From: Paramecium tetraurelia
Taxonomy: Eukaryota > Ciliophora > Oligohymenophorea > Peniculida > Parameciidae
Length of the DNA: 64,000 bases
Direction: 5' to 3'
Assembly: GCF_000165425.1 (NCBI RefSeq)
Contig: NW_001799222.1
Coordinates: 1-64,000, forward strand
How positions within the stretch are numbered: the stretch's first letter is position 1; every line of letters starts with the position of its first letter. The notes under the pieces were generated by a model, which had not been told where the DNA came from, ran no database searches, and saw nothing but the letters and a program-made list of their open reading frames with translations. Made by a program: the position numbers and the translations under genes. This document shows, piece by piece, positions 12,163 to 24,667 of this stretch.

Positions 12163-14196
12163 TCAATCAAATAATTCATCAAAACTGTATAGAGACAATT
12201 TAATTAATGCGCTATTATCAATGAATGCAATGTGAGCAGCCCTTCCAATCATGGTATCCAAAGATCTACAAATATAAACTACAATACTTTCCGACTAATT
12301 CATAATTCACATCTAATCTATCAATCTTTTAATTAGATAGATTCTTCATGATATTATCGATCATTTTATTGATAATCATGGCATCCTTACTGCTTCCTTT
12401 TGGCCTTTATATTCTAGCTGATTCAAAAGGACTATAAGTATCTTAATAAGAACTCATGAGTGCAATATTTGTAAACCATCCTAAACCCTCATATGTCGAC
12501 AATTTATAGAGGCAAGTCTCGAATGGGTTTGAAGAATCATTCAACGTTAACTAATTTAAGCAAATACATTTTTTCCATTTTCTTATGAACCATAGTCCCG
12601 TATCAACAACCTTACTCGATGATAATGTATAACTTAAGTGAGGACTTCCCAATGACAAGTAGGTAAACATTTTATCTTTATATTTACTCAAATGAGGTAA
12701 TGCCGCTCTAATTATGATTCCTCCAAGTGAATGGCCTATAAAAGACAACTTAGAAAAATTGTCTTTTGGACACCATTCTTTAATCCACCTCTTTACTTCT
12801 AAGGCTAATTTCTCTCCCATTACTAATATGTCCGTATCTGTGTTATCTTCATTACATTTTGACAATAAAGTTAAATGATCAGGATATCTGATGGCCATGT
12901 TGTTTCTCCACAATCTCATATCATATGAGTTCCCTTAATATCCATGTACAAAAACAAGTAAATGAAGCCCTTTTACAGGTTTCAGTTAGAATTCTTATTT
13001 TCTTGACACATCCCTAAACACTATTGGATGAATTTTTGCTTCTGGGAATAAATCTAAATCCTCAATATTTAATGGTTCTAATTATTTGTAATAATTATTA
13101 TTTCTGTATTATTTTGCCATCATTTTATGATTTTTCCCTAGCGAAATATCTGATTATGATAAATCCTCTACTGTTTGAACATGTTAAAAGATGCTCTCTC
13201 CCCATCTCTCTTTTATTTTTTGGGTGTACTCTTGTTCTAAGATTTTGGTCAAAGTATCAGCCATAAAGTTATGTGCATCTATAAACTAATACCAAACAAC
13301 AAAAATTTTGGAGGATGTATGTTTAACCTCTAAAAATAATTAATTACAAAACTCTTCCTATAGTTAAACATTTGCTTTTAGTTCATCCATTCGTGCGCTA
13401 TATTCAGAAAAATCCCTAAAATTTACAGATTTATTCAAGTATTGTAATCGCCCAAATTTATTTTGAATGTGTTCATCTGATATGCATTATTTTACGTTTG
13501 TCTAATAATAGCTTTCAAGTTATTCATGGATTTATAACAATATCTTATTATAGCCTGCATAAAACTCAGATACCAAATTCTGTTTAACTAATAGATATAA
13601 TTCTTGAATTACATTTATTAGTTATGTTGCTCATAAATTATTCAAGAGTAAGATCGTTTTAATGATATTTAAAATCAACTAAAACTGAATGAATGGTTAA
13701 TTTTAATTAGCAAAAATGAGATTCATCAAATTGACATGATACAAACTCTTTTATCAACTTTATATTGTGTAATCTACTTTCAAATTTTGCTACGCATTTT
13801 TAATATTGTTACAATTTATCCTATAATCAAATTTTATTATACTATTTTAAAGTCTTCTTGCGTTATTGTGCTAAGTTCACAAAACAACAGTTCTATAATA
13901 CAATAAATATTATGAGGATCCATTTCAGGATAAGCTTAAACTTCTATTCTAAATACGCAGCCTTCATTTAAATCAACTATTTAATCGCAATATTTAATGA
14001 TGAATGCTTTGCTGTAGAAAGTTGTGTCTAATAGTTTGTGTTATTCAACTAAAATATCATTAACTTAACTCTGGGCAAACTTTTTCTTTTCTACTGTCAT
14101 ATATGGCTATGCATATATTGTTTCAGATTAAGTTTAACTTTTTTAGAATATTGTAGTTTTTTAATTAATATACTCCTTAATGATAAAGGTCGACAT
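12163..14196 (-). CDS. FAM135-type serine hydrolase (DUF676 lipase-like)
   Basis: Spliced length is 656 aa with introns 13821-13842, 13555-13573 and 12266-12287. The C-terminal third is an alpha/beta hydrolase of the DUF676 class: oxyanion-side HLLVFVHGYQGNSYDMRLW, nucleophile elbow FIGHSLGGIIIRAAL, and a late HIAF segment that may supply the histidine. The N-terminal part (YSKAFIIKYCDQIVDLNEG, then HSVLVDFKYH) matches the conserved N-terminal module of FAM135A/B, and the middle is a helical linker. Substrates are unknown for this family in ciliates. ATG 14194-14196 opens the frame. Its stop is 19 nt from the stop of the RCE1-like gene, a tail-to-tail pair. Confidence 0.85.
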
Positions 14197-14356
14197 TTCT
14201 AAATTCCTTTAAATGAACAAATATTTCAATAGTGCCACTGAGCATTATTAAATGATAAAATTAAATAAATATTAATAAATTAAAACACTTTTTTGATAAG
14301 AGATTTCAGTTCTACTTACTCTTTGAGTATGATGTGATTATTTAATGATTGGATAA

Positions 14357-17050
14357 TCAGCTTTTATTCAAGGAAGAATATAGTGAGAATTTATCAAACA
14401 AATTTGTATGCTTCAATAAATAGTAGATTAATTATATACTATCAGGTAATTCAGTCAATTGATGATGCTTGTGCTGTCTTTAAATTGTCTCATACAACTA
14501 CTGTATTGATTTATTAAAGCAACTTTAACACAAATTTAAAAACTTCTTAGTCAATATAATCTACTGATTCTTCAATGAGTTTTTAAGTTATTATTTATAT
14601 AATCTTTTGCAGTATCACTATTTTTGAAAATAAACAATATATTCCCCTTTCTTTATTTCCTTATTCAATTCTTACTCAATTGACTAGATTTTGATTCCTG
14701 TCCAAGTTTTTATAGGTGCTCTTTCATGTGATTCAGAATCTGAGATTTAATGAATTAAAGGCTAAAAATATTTAAGCATCGCTTTAATAATATTTAATTT
14801 TCTATTTGGAAATATAAGTAAAACCATTCTTTTTGAATATTTATCAATTTGAATTAAATATAAAAATTTATATTAATTTCTGAGAATTCGATTTAGCGTA
14901 ATCAAATGCTAATATTTCAGTTCAATATCACTAAAATACATTATGAAATAAAACCAAAGAAAATCAATTATAGTACTTGTAAAATATAATGAACTTAAAT
15001 TTTCATGAAAATATTTCATCTTCACCTATTAATACTAGGTCTGATTATTCCTTTACAATTGTCGATTGCCTAAGGGAAATTTGCTCTGTCTAAGGTTCAT
15101 ATTATGAATTTAAATTCATATTTATTTCAATTATTTTTTCTGATTACAAATTGGTAAGATATTCATCATAATATTTTGTTATCATTTTCAATCTATTCTC
15201 TAGAATCTCAGACATATAAGGTAATTGCTATATTGCGCACTCTGAAATAATAGGAAAGACAGGATATTCTTTAGTAGATTTAGATATTTATTCATAGATA
15301 GGAATTTTGTAATTCTCATCAAATTATTTTCTCCATAAGTTCAATTTGTTAAAATCTTTATTTTATAAAATTTTTAGATCGCTAGATTAGATTGTCACGC
15401 TTTCTTATAGCAGAAACTTATTGAAATCACCAGAAACAGAATTATCTGTATAAATGAGAGCTATCAAATTTTTAAAAGCATTGATAATCATCTAATCTTC
15501 TTTAATAACTGTCTAATAGAGTTATAATATTAAATTGAAATGCTATGAGTCTAATTTTGAAATCAAAAATTTAACAGTGATCATATCGCATATCGTCACT
15601 AAAGTTAGGAGCTTATCATCTTATAAATATCATATAAATATTACATTTATGTTATTGACTATTCATAACTTTCAGACAAATAATCAAAGATTTTTTTACA
15701 ACGTCAAATTCATCTAGAATAACTAAAGCTATTTCTGATTATGAAATTATATTATGTATTTGAATTAAGCAAGACTTAATCAATGGGTTAATAGTAATAT
15801 GGTCAGCAATGATTAATTCTAACCACTTCTAAACACTTTTGACAATCTATATGGGTATCGTATCTCTTTATTCTTGAAGTAATTTATCGATTTGCGATTA
15901 ATCATAATCCTCCAACAGTTTCATTTAATTTTCAAATTCTGGGTGCAATGAATTGTAAAAAAACTATTCCAAAGCTAATTCTAAAGTTGTAAATTGAGTT
16001 ATTAATTTGCAAGACAATCTCTCAAATTATCTGATAGAAGATTCAGAATTATTGAAGTTTCCATCTAGATATAGTCGAAGTGACTGATTGATTGATTCAA
16101 CTAATTCATTCATAAAAACAATAATTCCTTCATCAATTTACCAATTTGGTTGGAGATTATACTCTTTGAGCATCATATTTTCAACAAAGGTTTCATTCCG
16201 TTATTCAGGAAATCTATTATAAATTAAATAAAATACAATGGGGAATTAATGGGGAAAATCTATCCATAATCATTGGAGAGCTTTTTCAAAATTTGATTAT
16301 TATATCTAATATATCACATTTGTGTACTCAATATAAATAAGCAACATTTCTTTCATCATCATTTAGGTCCAGATTAAATTTGGTGTGCTCCATTCTCTGC
16401 TAAAATTACTAAATATAGCTGTTTCATCTCCATCATCCAAAAAAAGCTAAATTTTCTTAAATTTTAGAATACTTCATATAGTTAATTAGGCAATAATTTG
16501 ATGAGTCTATATGATTCTAATTAATCATCTGATTTTCTTAATTATCGATCTGCGTTTTGATATTCGTATTGTAAAAGATCCCTATAAAATAAAAATGCTT
16601 CCATTCTATCATTTTCATCTACGACATTCAACTAAATTTCAATTTATTATTATACTTTGAAAATGACTTCTAAAAGCACACTTGCAAAACCACTGGCTAT
16701 CAAATGCATGCATTTCGCTTTATCTTTTACATCATACCTTTATCGAATTAATTGTAAAAACTTTTATAATATAGATTAATACTGCTCCTATAGATTTGTT
16801 CTCTTAATTTTTCCATTAGGTTCCAAGCTGCGTTCAATTCANNNNNNNNNNNNNNNNNNNNNNNNNNNNNNNNNNNNNNNNNNNNNNNNNNNNNNNNNNN
16901 NNNNNNNNNNNNNNNNNNNNNNNNNNNNNNNNNNNNNNNNNNNNNNNNNNNNNNNNNNNNNNNNNNNNNNNNNNNNNNNNNNNNNNNNNNNGGACCGACA
17001 CAGATATTTCGATACAGCTGGACTGTTAGACTATTAAGTTTTGGGTTCAT
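14357..17050 (-). CDS. RME-8/DNAJC13-like endosomal protein, partial (contains assembly gap)
   Basis: The reading starts at an ATG (17048-17050, MNPKLNSLTVQLYRNICVG), enters the N gap, then resumes with ELNAAWNLMEKL and continues to TGA 14357-14359. The segment QLYELFLDDGDETAIF followed by WSTPNLIWT fits the repeated 'F...TPxLIWN' blocks of RME-8/DNAJC13, a large endosomal DnaJ protein acting with Hsc70 in membrane traffic. Introns seen include 16447-16472 and 22-nt and 23-nt introns that remove an apparent stop near 16270. The DnaJ domain itself is not in view. RME-8 proteins exceed 2,000 aa while only about 850 aa are visible here, so the gap may hide much more than 150 bases, or the ATG may not be the true start. 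The assignment rests on one motif, so moderate confidence. Confidence 0.5.
16842..16991. other. Assembly gap (150 N)
   Basis: A run of 150 N, probably a nominal spacer. It lies inside the RME-8-like gene and interrupts its N-terminal coding sequence. Confidence 0.98.
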
Positions 17051-17562
17051 GTAATGAGATCACAATTTTATAAGTAGATTTTAGATTTTTTTACATCAAC
17101 GCTTCTTCATTTGAAAACATAACAAAAATATTTATTTTTATCAAATATATTTAAAATGTTATATAATGATAATTTTATTTAGAATTAATTGAGCTGCTGT
17201 AATCTTAAAAATGATGATATTCATTATAAGAAAATATTTGTAAGTTAACAGAGTTTTATTTTCAAATTAGCTTTTCCTTAAACCAAAAATACTGTGAACC
17301 AACAAAATTGTCAAGGATTAGCTTAAAATTACAGAAAAAAGTAAAACTAAATCGAATCATAGAAATAATTTATTATGAACGATGGGTTATTGCGCAATTA
17401 AATTAAAATCAAATTTAAAAGGAAAAAGAGAAGGATAATAAATTAGACAAAATGTTCTTTTAAAATATCCCATAGTATGTTAATTTCAGATAAGATTTTA
17501 AATAAGAAGTTTATGTTAAAAATCTTTTTGATTTGAATATTTATTTAATTCTTAAAGAAAAT
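17051..17562. other. AT-rich spacer
   Basis: I see no supported gene between the upstream end of the RME-8-like gene and the stop of the next minus-strand gene. The sequence is highly AT-rich with A and T runs. Confidence 0.45.
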
Positions 17563-19129
17563 TCATTATTTCTTGATGATAATTTTTCCATTAACTTTAT
17601 TATGAGTTAGTGTAATAGATTGTCTCTTTGTATTTTGCTTGTATTCTGTTTATAATCTGATTGTGTCTGTATTATGCAATTATAATTTCTTTTTTTATTT
17701 TGGGTGAGGGCTCTCCAACATAATTTTAAATTGTTAAAAGGAGGAAAGTTTGTCGAGATTTTTCAGAAGATTCTTTTAAGAACTATTCTGAGATGTTTAC
17801 GCACTTGCTTTATAAAATTATCTTAATTTTTCAGGAGTCTTTTTGGGTTATGTCTTGATCTTGCTACTAAAATTGTTAGAGTATATTTTAATAAGTTTTG
17901 ATTCCTTTTTAGCAGGGGTGAATTCTGTCTATAATGATTACTGTGAATTAGATTTTTTATGTACAGGTGTAATGTAATTAAATAATTTAGGTTGACTTTA
18001 ATTATTACCACCAGAGCTTATGATTTAACTTAAACGCATTTATTCTGTTTTTAATTGTTCTGATGAAACACTTCTAGTACTTGTAATAAAGTGAGCACTA
18101 CTATGTTTAGCTTAGTTGCTATTACAATTGTTTTGATCAACCTTATTCGAGAATATTTTTTGGATTTTTATCTTATTATCTTAAGATAGTTTTATGATCT
18201 TGGCTTTCATGAATTTTTAGAATTCATTTTCTTCTTAACTGCTATTAATGTGTTATTATGAGGATGACTTTTAGGTCGGAATTGGCCTTTCTGGAGATTA
18301 CTTTTAGGAATTTCTAATGTTTGCTTAAACTTTTCCAGTTATCAAATTAAATGGTAAGTTTAATTTTAACTTATCCTTATTTAATTAATTGTTTCTTATG
18401 ACTAATTGCTTTAACAATTTCAAATTCTAAGTTGGTTATTTCGATAGTTATTTTTAATTGTTTTTTTCTGTTTAAATTTATTGTTGCATTGTTAACCATG
18501 TTTCATCTATATTCTAAAATAAAAAATAGGCTAATTACAATATAATCGTCTTCCTTTTAGAATTTGATTATTTATCTTAGAAGAGATTTCGCAGATTTCT
18601 CGCTCAGCTTTGTTATACTATTCAATACTTGAATATCTTCATTTAATTTTTCATATTCTATATATTACAGAAAACTCAATACATGTGCTTATACTAGATT
18701 ATTCATATGGAATTCCTAGTTAAATTTTGATCTTTCTGTATTCATATTTTCTAATTTTAATATCATGAAATTAATTACTTTTTTTTCTCATAAAAATAAG
18801 TAGCCATATCTGCAAGGAATCCAAAAAACATTCTTGGTATATCTTTATGATATTTGTAATATTCTAATAATTGCTTGAACTTGTTAGATTATATTGTAAT
18901 CGGATAATATCTATATTCATAATACAAATTTGAATTACTTTTTTAAATACTCTTCATTCTCCTTTACATGTAAGTTGTCTTTGAAATCTATGACCCACTT
19001 TACTGGTTTTGTTGAAAAAAAGTCCTCAAATTTTTTGACTTTTTATTATGAATATTTAGTGTACAAGGCCTTCTCAATCTTTAATGAATGATACACTATT
19101 TATTAAATATGCGTATAAATGTTTGACAT
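17563..19129 (-). CDS. Conserved-looking protein of unknown function, 486 aa
   Basis: Four introns (18911-18938, 18751-18778, 18658-18682, 18514-18538) join into 486 aa from ATG 19127-19129 (MSNIYTHIQQIVYHSLKIEK). The first 200 residues are well ordered, with a block KFKQLLEYYKYHKDIPRMFF then FLADMATYFYEKK. A short predicted coiled coil follows (YEKLNEDIQVLNSITKLSEK). The C-terminal 300 residues are Ser/Gln/Lys-rich and probably disordered, ending KVNGKIIIKKQ. The N-terminal block looks like a conserved domain in ciliate proteins but I cannot name it. The stop is TGA 17563-17565. Confidence 0.75.
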
Positions 19130-19700
19130 TTTTTGAACATTTTAATTTTTAACAGAACGGGCAATCCCTCTTTCTAAAAGAACTCTTCATAACTGAATAT
19201 AATTTTAATATTGTATAATAATTAATACAAATTCCTTTCTTAACAATATGTGTTCTTACGAAATTAGTAAATTGATATTCAAACCATCCTTAGTTCTTGG
19301 ATTTATTGATTAGATATGTACTTGAAAAAATTGATTTCTTTCAATCAGAATTTTCATAAATTTCATCCCATAATAATAATTAAGTATCTCTGCTTTATTT
19401 TTATAAATTTTTACTAATACATAAAAACCAATTTACTAGCTTGAATTAGGCAATATAAAACCAATTGAACTATATCAATTTAATCAAATTTATTTATTGG
19501 ATTTATATGCACATCAGAAAATTTAACATTTGAGGATCTTTTATAGTTAAGCGAATTTAGATTATTAATAGATCATCATTAATGATATTATTGATTTCAA
19601 TAAACGAATTTACAACCTTTTAATCTTTTGGTGTTGCAAGCTAAGAAAAATTCAATTTTCTTCTTTATGTTCATAAAATTTTGAATTTAAAGAATTAAGA
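19130..19700 (-). pseudogene. Possible coding relic upstream of the unknown gene
   Basis: A minus-strand frame from about 19690 to 19083 is protein-like: SFIEINNIINDDLLIIQIRL, later SRDTQLLLWDEIYENSD, a TGA, then STYLINKSKNQGWFEYQFTN and FRKRDCPFC. It overlaps the start of the downstream gene in another frame and contains an in-frame TGA, so it is either a decayed gene or a short gene with an intron I misread. Family unknown. Confidence 0.3.
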
Positions 19701-20495
19701 TAGTGTAAACTTTAACCCAATTTTAGGAAATGGGGCTGTAATAATTTGAATAGCAGTTCAAACCTTGATAAATAAGTGTTTAACAAATGAGCCACCATTA
19801 AGATTGGAAATTAAATTAAATTAATTGAAAGTTAACTGAGGTAATTTACTGGATAAAGCTAAAAATTTAAGAGCTAAGTAGTTATGAGAATAATAAAATT
19901 TATATGCCTATAGATTAATTAAATTGAGATCAGACCATTAAAAGATAATTTTAATTATGTGTTGTAAAATTTTAATGATTAGAGTCTAAAAGAAAATTAA
20001 ATAATTTATTAATTGAGGATTATATTTGCCTAAGTAAATAAGATTAATTAAGAACATATCCAATGAACCTTTTGTAGTTTTGAAAAATAACAAAGTAATT
20101 AAATAAAGGTATATTATAACTTATTACGATATTGTATATAGTTGCATTTAAATGTACATAATTGCAATTCTTACTTAACTATTTTATAATTAATATCAAT
20201 ATATCCTTATATTTTTCAAATATATATATTCGTATATTAATTAATTTGGAATGTATTAGTAAAAATAATCTGATTTTAAATTATAATAGGTTAATCAAAG
20301 GTCAAATAATTTATAAATTACATATGATAAGTTGCTAAGATTAGAAGAGATATTTTATGAAAACTAGGATAAATGATAGTTTTTATTAGATTATTTACTA
20401 ACTCGTTATTTTTAAATTCAAAACAGATTACTATTCTCCAAACATAGTTTATGTCTAATTATTAATAAATTTACTTATTTTAAATCACTAATTTA
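19701..20495. other. AT-rich intergenic region before the tandem array
   Basis: No supported gene is visible. Several poly-A/T rich segments occur. It probably contains the promoter of the first paralogue, but ciliate promoters have no motif I can call by eye. Confidence 0.45.
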
Positions 20496-23400
20496 ATGGG
20501 TTGTTGCATTTCATAACAAAGAACCTAAGAAGCAGTTATCTAAACTTAAATTAAAAAGGCTGTTGAAGAACAGGAAGAAATGTCTATTATTGAGGATGTG
20601 GAACAAGAGTTCAATGATATTATTGAATAACCTGAACCAGTGATAAATGATTAAAAAAAAGAAGAACACTTAGCAAAAATTCAAAAAAGCGAAGAGGAAG
20701 AGGATAAGTAAGAAAAAAAATAATTAAAATCAAAAACGACAAAAAGAGATGAAAATTATCTTAAAATTATTGAATACAAAAGCATTAAGATTAATTACTA
20801 CATTCTAACTCCGAAACATGATGAAGTTTCTACATACTACGATTTCATCATAAATACAAGTCATTTAGAATTTTAATATGAGATAAAATGCAAAGCGATT
20901 GTTACTTCTGAACCAGAATAACCATTTTCAATCAAACCATATTCCTATTTGGAAGCATCTTCAAATTCAGGTTACGATATATTTTTTAGAAATGATACTT
21001 ATTTTACAATAGATTAATAATAAAACACTAACAGACAATCTTTTGATACATTGCTAGAAGTGGAAAGAACTCTGAAAAAGAAAAAGGAATAGGCAATTCT
21101 GCCGTAAGCATTTTAACTACGTCAATAGAAATAAGAGGATTCTCAATAAAATTTGAATAGTCCAAGAAGATCACCCAAAAAGCAAAAAGGGAAAATTCAA
21201 ACTGAAGTTGTTTAAGAAATGTTGGAAATAATGCATGTATTCGACCTGGAATTGTGCCCCCGTTTCCATTAGTTATTATTTTTTTTAATGGTATAATAAT
21301 AAATGGCAAAGTTAAAACCTTATTTAGTAAATATATCTGAAGTCTACTTTCTTTTTGATTAGAAACCTTCCTTGGATGAACAATAAGTTTAAAAGGTGGC
21401 AATATTTTATGAATATTTAGACTATAGTTTATAAGAATTCCAAGATTATTTAAAAAAAGAGAAAAAATAATTGTCTCATTTGTTATTCCTGAGATTATCC
21501 TAAGACTTAATATAGATATTTTACAATTGTTACAACTCTTACACATATAGATGTAATTTCACCTTAAAATCAGTCTTTTACACTAGTAAAAATAAAAGAT
21601 TTAGATTATAAGCATTCGCAAGATTATAAACTTTAATAAGATTCTCAAATGAATAGGAAGTCTAATAACTTCTTTAAACAGTTAATGAATAATAGTATAA
21701 ATTCTTTATTAGAGACTTTGAAAAGGATTTTGGGGCTTTGTGTGATCTTATTCTTCTTTTCAAGAATGTTGATAATTAAATCGGAAATATAAAGAAGATT
21801 AGGAGGAAAAAGAAAAATTCAGATCTTCACCATTAGAAATATGCCGAATTTGCTATGAATTTATTAGATTCTGAAAATACAGACAAACTAGTATATGAAT
21901 TGATAAGGTTAAAATGCTAGCCTATCGATAAAGATAATTTTGATTACATTTTAGAGGAGATTAAGACATTACTAATGACTTTAGAATAATAAATTTAAGA
22001 GGAAACCTAATAGAGAGAAAAAATGAATGATTTAAAGGAGTAGATGATTTTTCAAAATGAAAGCATTATTAAAGTAAATAATAGTGAGCAAGTAGGTACT
22101 AATGCAGAAGTGGACAACGAACAACATACGTTTGAAACTCATTTGGCAAAAAAATCGAAAAAGTTAAAAGTTTAACCAAGCGAAAGTGATCTATTTAATG
22201 AAATGAAATACTCAGCCTTATTTTACTTCGAGACATTTATGGAAAGAAGTTAGAAATTCTTAGAAGTATGCACAAATGATGCGCATCGGGCATATGCTCT
22301 TATACTATAATCCATAGGACAAACTATGAATATTCCATCAAGAGAATAAAAATTAGCAGAATAATAATTAATTTTGCAAGAAGCAAGCAAATTAGTGTTA
22401 AAGGAGAGAGTTTTCATAATTTAAGATTCGTTTCATTATTATTTGTTACTAACTCTAATAAGTTCATTGGTTGATAAACCTATTTAATTACTAAATTAAC
22501 TTAAGTTACTTATTCAGTAATAAAATAGCATAAGAAGGAAATAAATAAGGCCTAAATTAAGTACACAACATACATGCACAGGAATAATTGAAATGAGAAA
22601 GGCATTGATCTTGGATCTATTTTACATTGATCATTATCTGAAACGTCATTTATTCTAAAATGCCACTCATTTAGTATAGCATATTGTAACATAATAATTG
22701 CGATTCAATTTAAAATCCTATTTACTCTATGGTCGAAGTCTCTTCATTAGTGGAGTCCTTTGTGAAAAAATGATGTAACCAGTGTCAGCCATGTTGAATT
22801 TAGAAGTCTGTAGACTGCTTTATTAACAATTTTTCCCTGTTTAGAAGTTTATGTATTTGGATGAAGAGACCAACCAATTGGTAGATGTAGAATATTAAGA
22901 AAATAGCAAATAATACAGATAAGTTTTACTTCATTTTGAAAATGAAGGATCAGAAAATTTGAATATTCTTGAATTTAATTTAGGTCTTGTTTATTTTACA
23001 TTGGCTGAAAAAGAGAATGCTTTGAAATGTTTGAGAAAAGTCAAAGAATCGAGAGAAAAGAAGTATGATATAGTTTCTGATGAAGTTTTGGAAGTAGTCT
23101 TGTAAATATTGAAAATACATGTTGAATAAGAAGAAAATGGAGCTGCTTTAGAGATTTGCTAAGAATATTATGCAAAATTTCAATATTTGGCTAAATAGAA
23201 TATTATAACAAAAAGCAGACTCATAGCTCGTTTGTAATTGATCATGGCAGCGATATATGAATGCAATAGGATGTTAGTGAGTGCTTTAAAATATTATCAA
23301 AAAGCTAATAAAACATTTGCAATGTCAAAAAACAATTCTTATGTTAGATAATTGCATATTTTATAGAAAATAAGAAAAATAGTTGAGTAAATTAAATTAA

Positions 23401-24620
23401 AGGCTTATTAATCTCATAGTTTAGAATAGTAATCAGAGTTTAATATTGAACATTATCTTGGTCATCTGTCTGAGAAAGTGAAACCTTACTTTAATAATTA
23501 GTTTATTCGAATGTTAGAAAACGACAGGATAGTTTTATATAATATCACTTTGATGAAAAGGTACATAAGAGCAAACCAAAGCTTAAGAAATTTAGAGTAT
23601 CAATAGGCGTTAAAAAGATATTAAAGAATACATGAAAAATTCAAAAAACAGAAGATTGACGAATGTTATGGATTTACCTTAGAAAAGATTGGTACCATAT
23701 ATTTAATTTAAAGAAATTTAAAAACAGCCATACAACATTTAAAAATGGCATCTGAATTACATGATCGATACTTGTAGTTTCCTTTGAAAGAAATGAGGAT
23801 ATTGACCTGTGAAATATATATATTACTTGGTTAAGCTATGCTAAGGAATAGTAAAGATGTTTAAAAACAATTAACCATTATTGATGACTTTATTTAGAAT
23901 ATCAATGATTTATTGAATTGGTAAAATGTTCCTTATTAATAAAGATCAAATAAATTTGCCATATTATCAAATAAATTAGGTAGATAAGTATTGTATGTGC
24001 TTAATGACCTTTTTGAGAGAGTAGAAAACTATAATACTTTGAGAGTTAAATTTGGATAGAATTTAAATAATGCTTAAGTTTTGAATGCCATTTCAGAGAA
24101 ATTTTTGAATGAGAAATTCAATTAATAATCTGTAAGAAATTCAGACATTTCAAATCAGAGGAAATCATGTCTATTTGGTTTATTCAGTTAGGGAAAAAGG
24201 AGGTAAGCCACTTGGAAAGCAACAATGTCACCAAATTAATAAAGAAATTAATTAAATGAAGTGGTAAGTGGGGAATAAATGGAATTATCAAAAAGTAAAA
24301 TTGAGATTCAGACCGGAAAAGCTAAAGAATAAAGCACAGATAGAGTTGACAAAACTTAGAAAATAAAGATTTAAATTACAATAACAGAGACTGAAAGAGA
24401 TCAATAAATCTAACAGCTTAAAAAAGATAGGCCAGAAATTTATGAGCAATTGTAAGAGTTTGAAATAGATTAAAAAACAAGTTCAAAATTAAAAACATCT
24501 TTACCAGCGACAGCTTTAGTCAGTCCAGTACTCAGTCCCATCAGCATAAAATCACCATCTTAATAAAAATCCTAAGATAAAAAAATAAACCCTTTCCAAA
24601 AAGTCAAAAGAAAGAAATGA
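20496..24620 (+). CDS. Tandem paralogue 1: N-myristoylated pseudokinase-like/TPR protein
   Basis: An uninterrupted 1,374-codon frame with no intron, starting MGCCISQQRTQ. Gly2 followed by Cys3-Cys4 predicts N-myristoylation plus palmitoylation, so attachment to a membrane (inference). A conserved motif DENYLKIIEYK lies near residue 90. Residues about 240-440 resemble a protein-kinase fold with a hinge-like FYEYLDYSLQEFQDYL and a catalytic-loop position reading YRCNFTLKSVFY in place of HRDxKxxN. An activation-segment position reads LQAFARLQ in place of DFG, so a pseudokinase is proposed. Later helical repeats look TPR-like (LGLVYFTLAEKENALKCLRK; ALKYYQKANKTF). The low-complexity tail ends KKINPFQKVKRKK. 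The next paralogue starts 47 nt downstream on the same strand. Confidence 0.85.
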
Positions 24621-24667
24621 ATATTTTGACTAATTTAATATATATTATTATTACATATATAAAATAT

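Noticed and set aside
16270-16272. Apparent in-frame TGA in the RME-8-like gene
   Set aside because: Two ordinary introns (22 nt upstream and 23 nt downstream) change the frame locally and remove the stop.
21028-21546. 172-codon minus-strand open frame
   Set aside because: It is antisense to the first tandem paralogue, whose plus-strand frame is open for 1,374 codons and aligns with its two neighbours.
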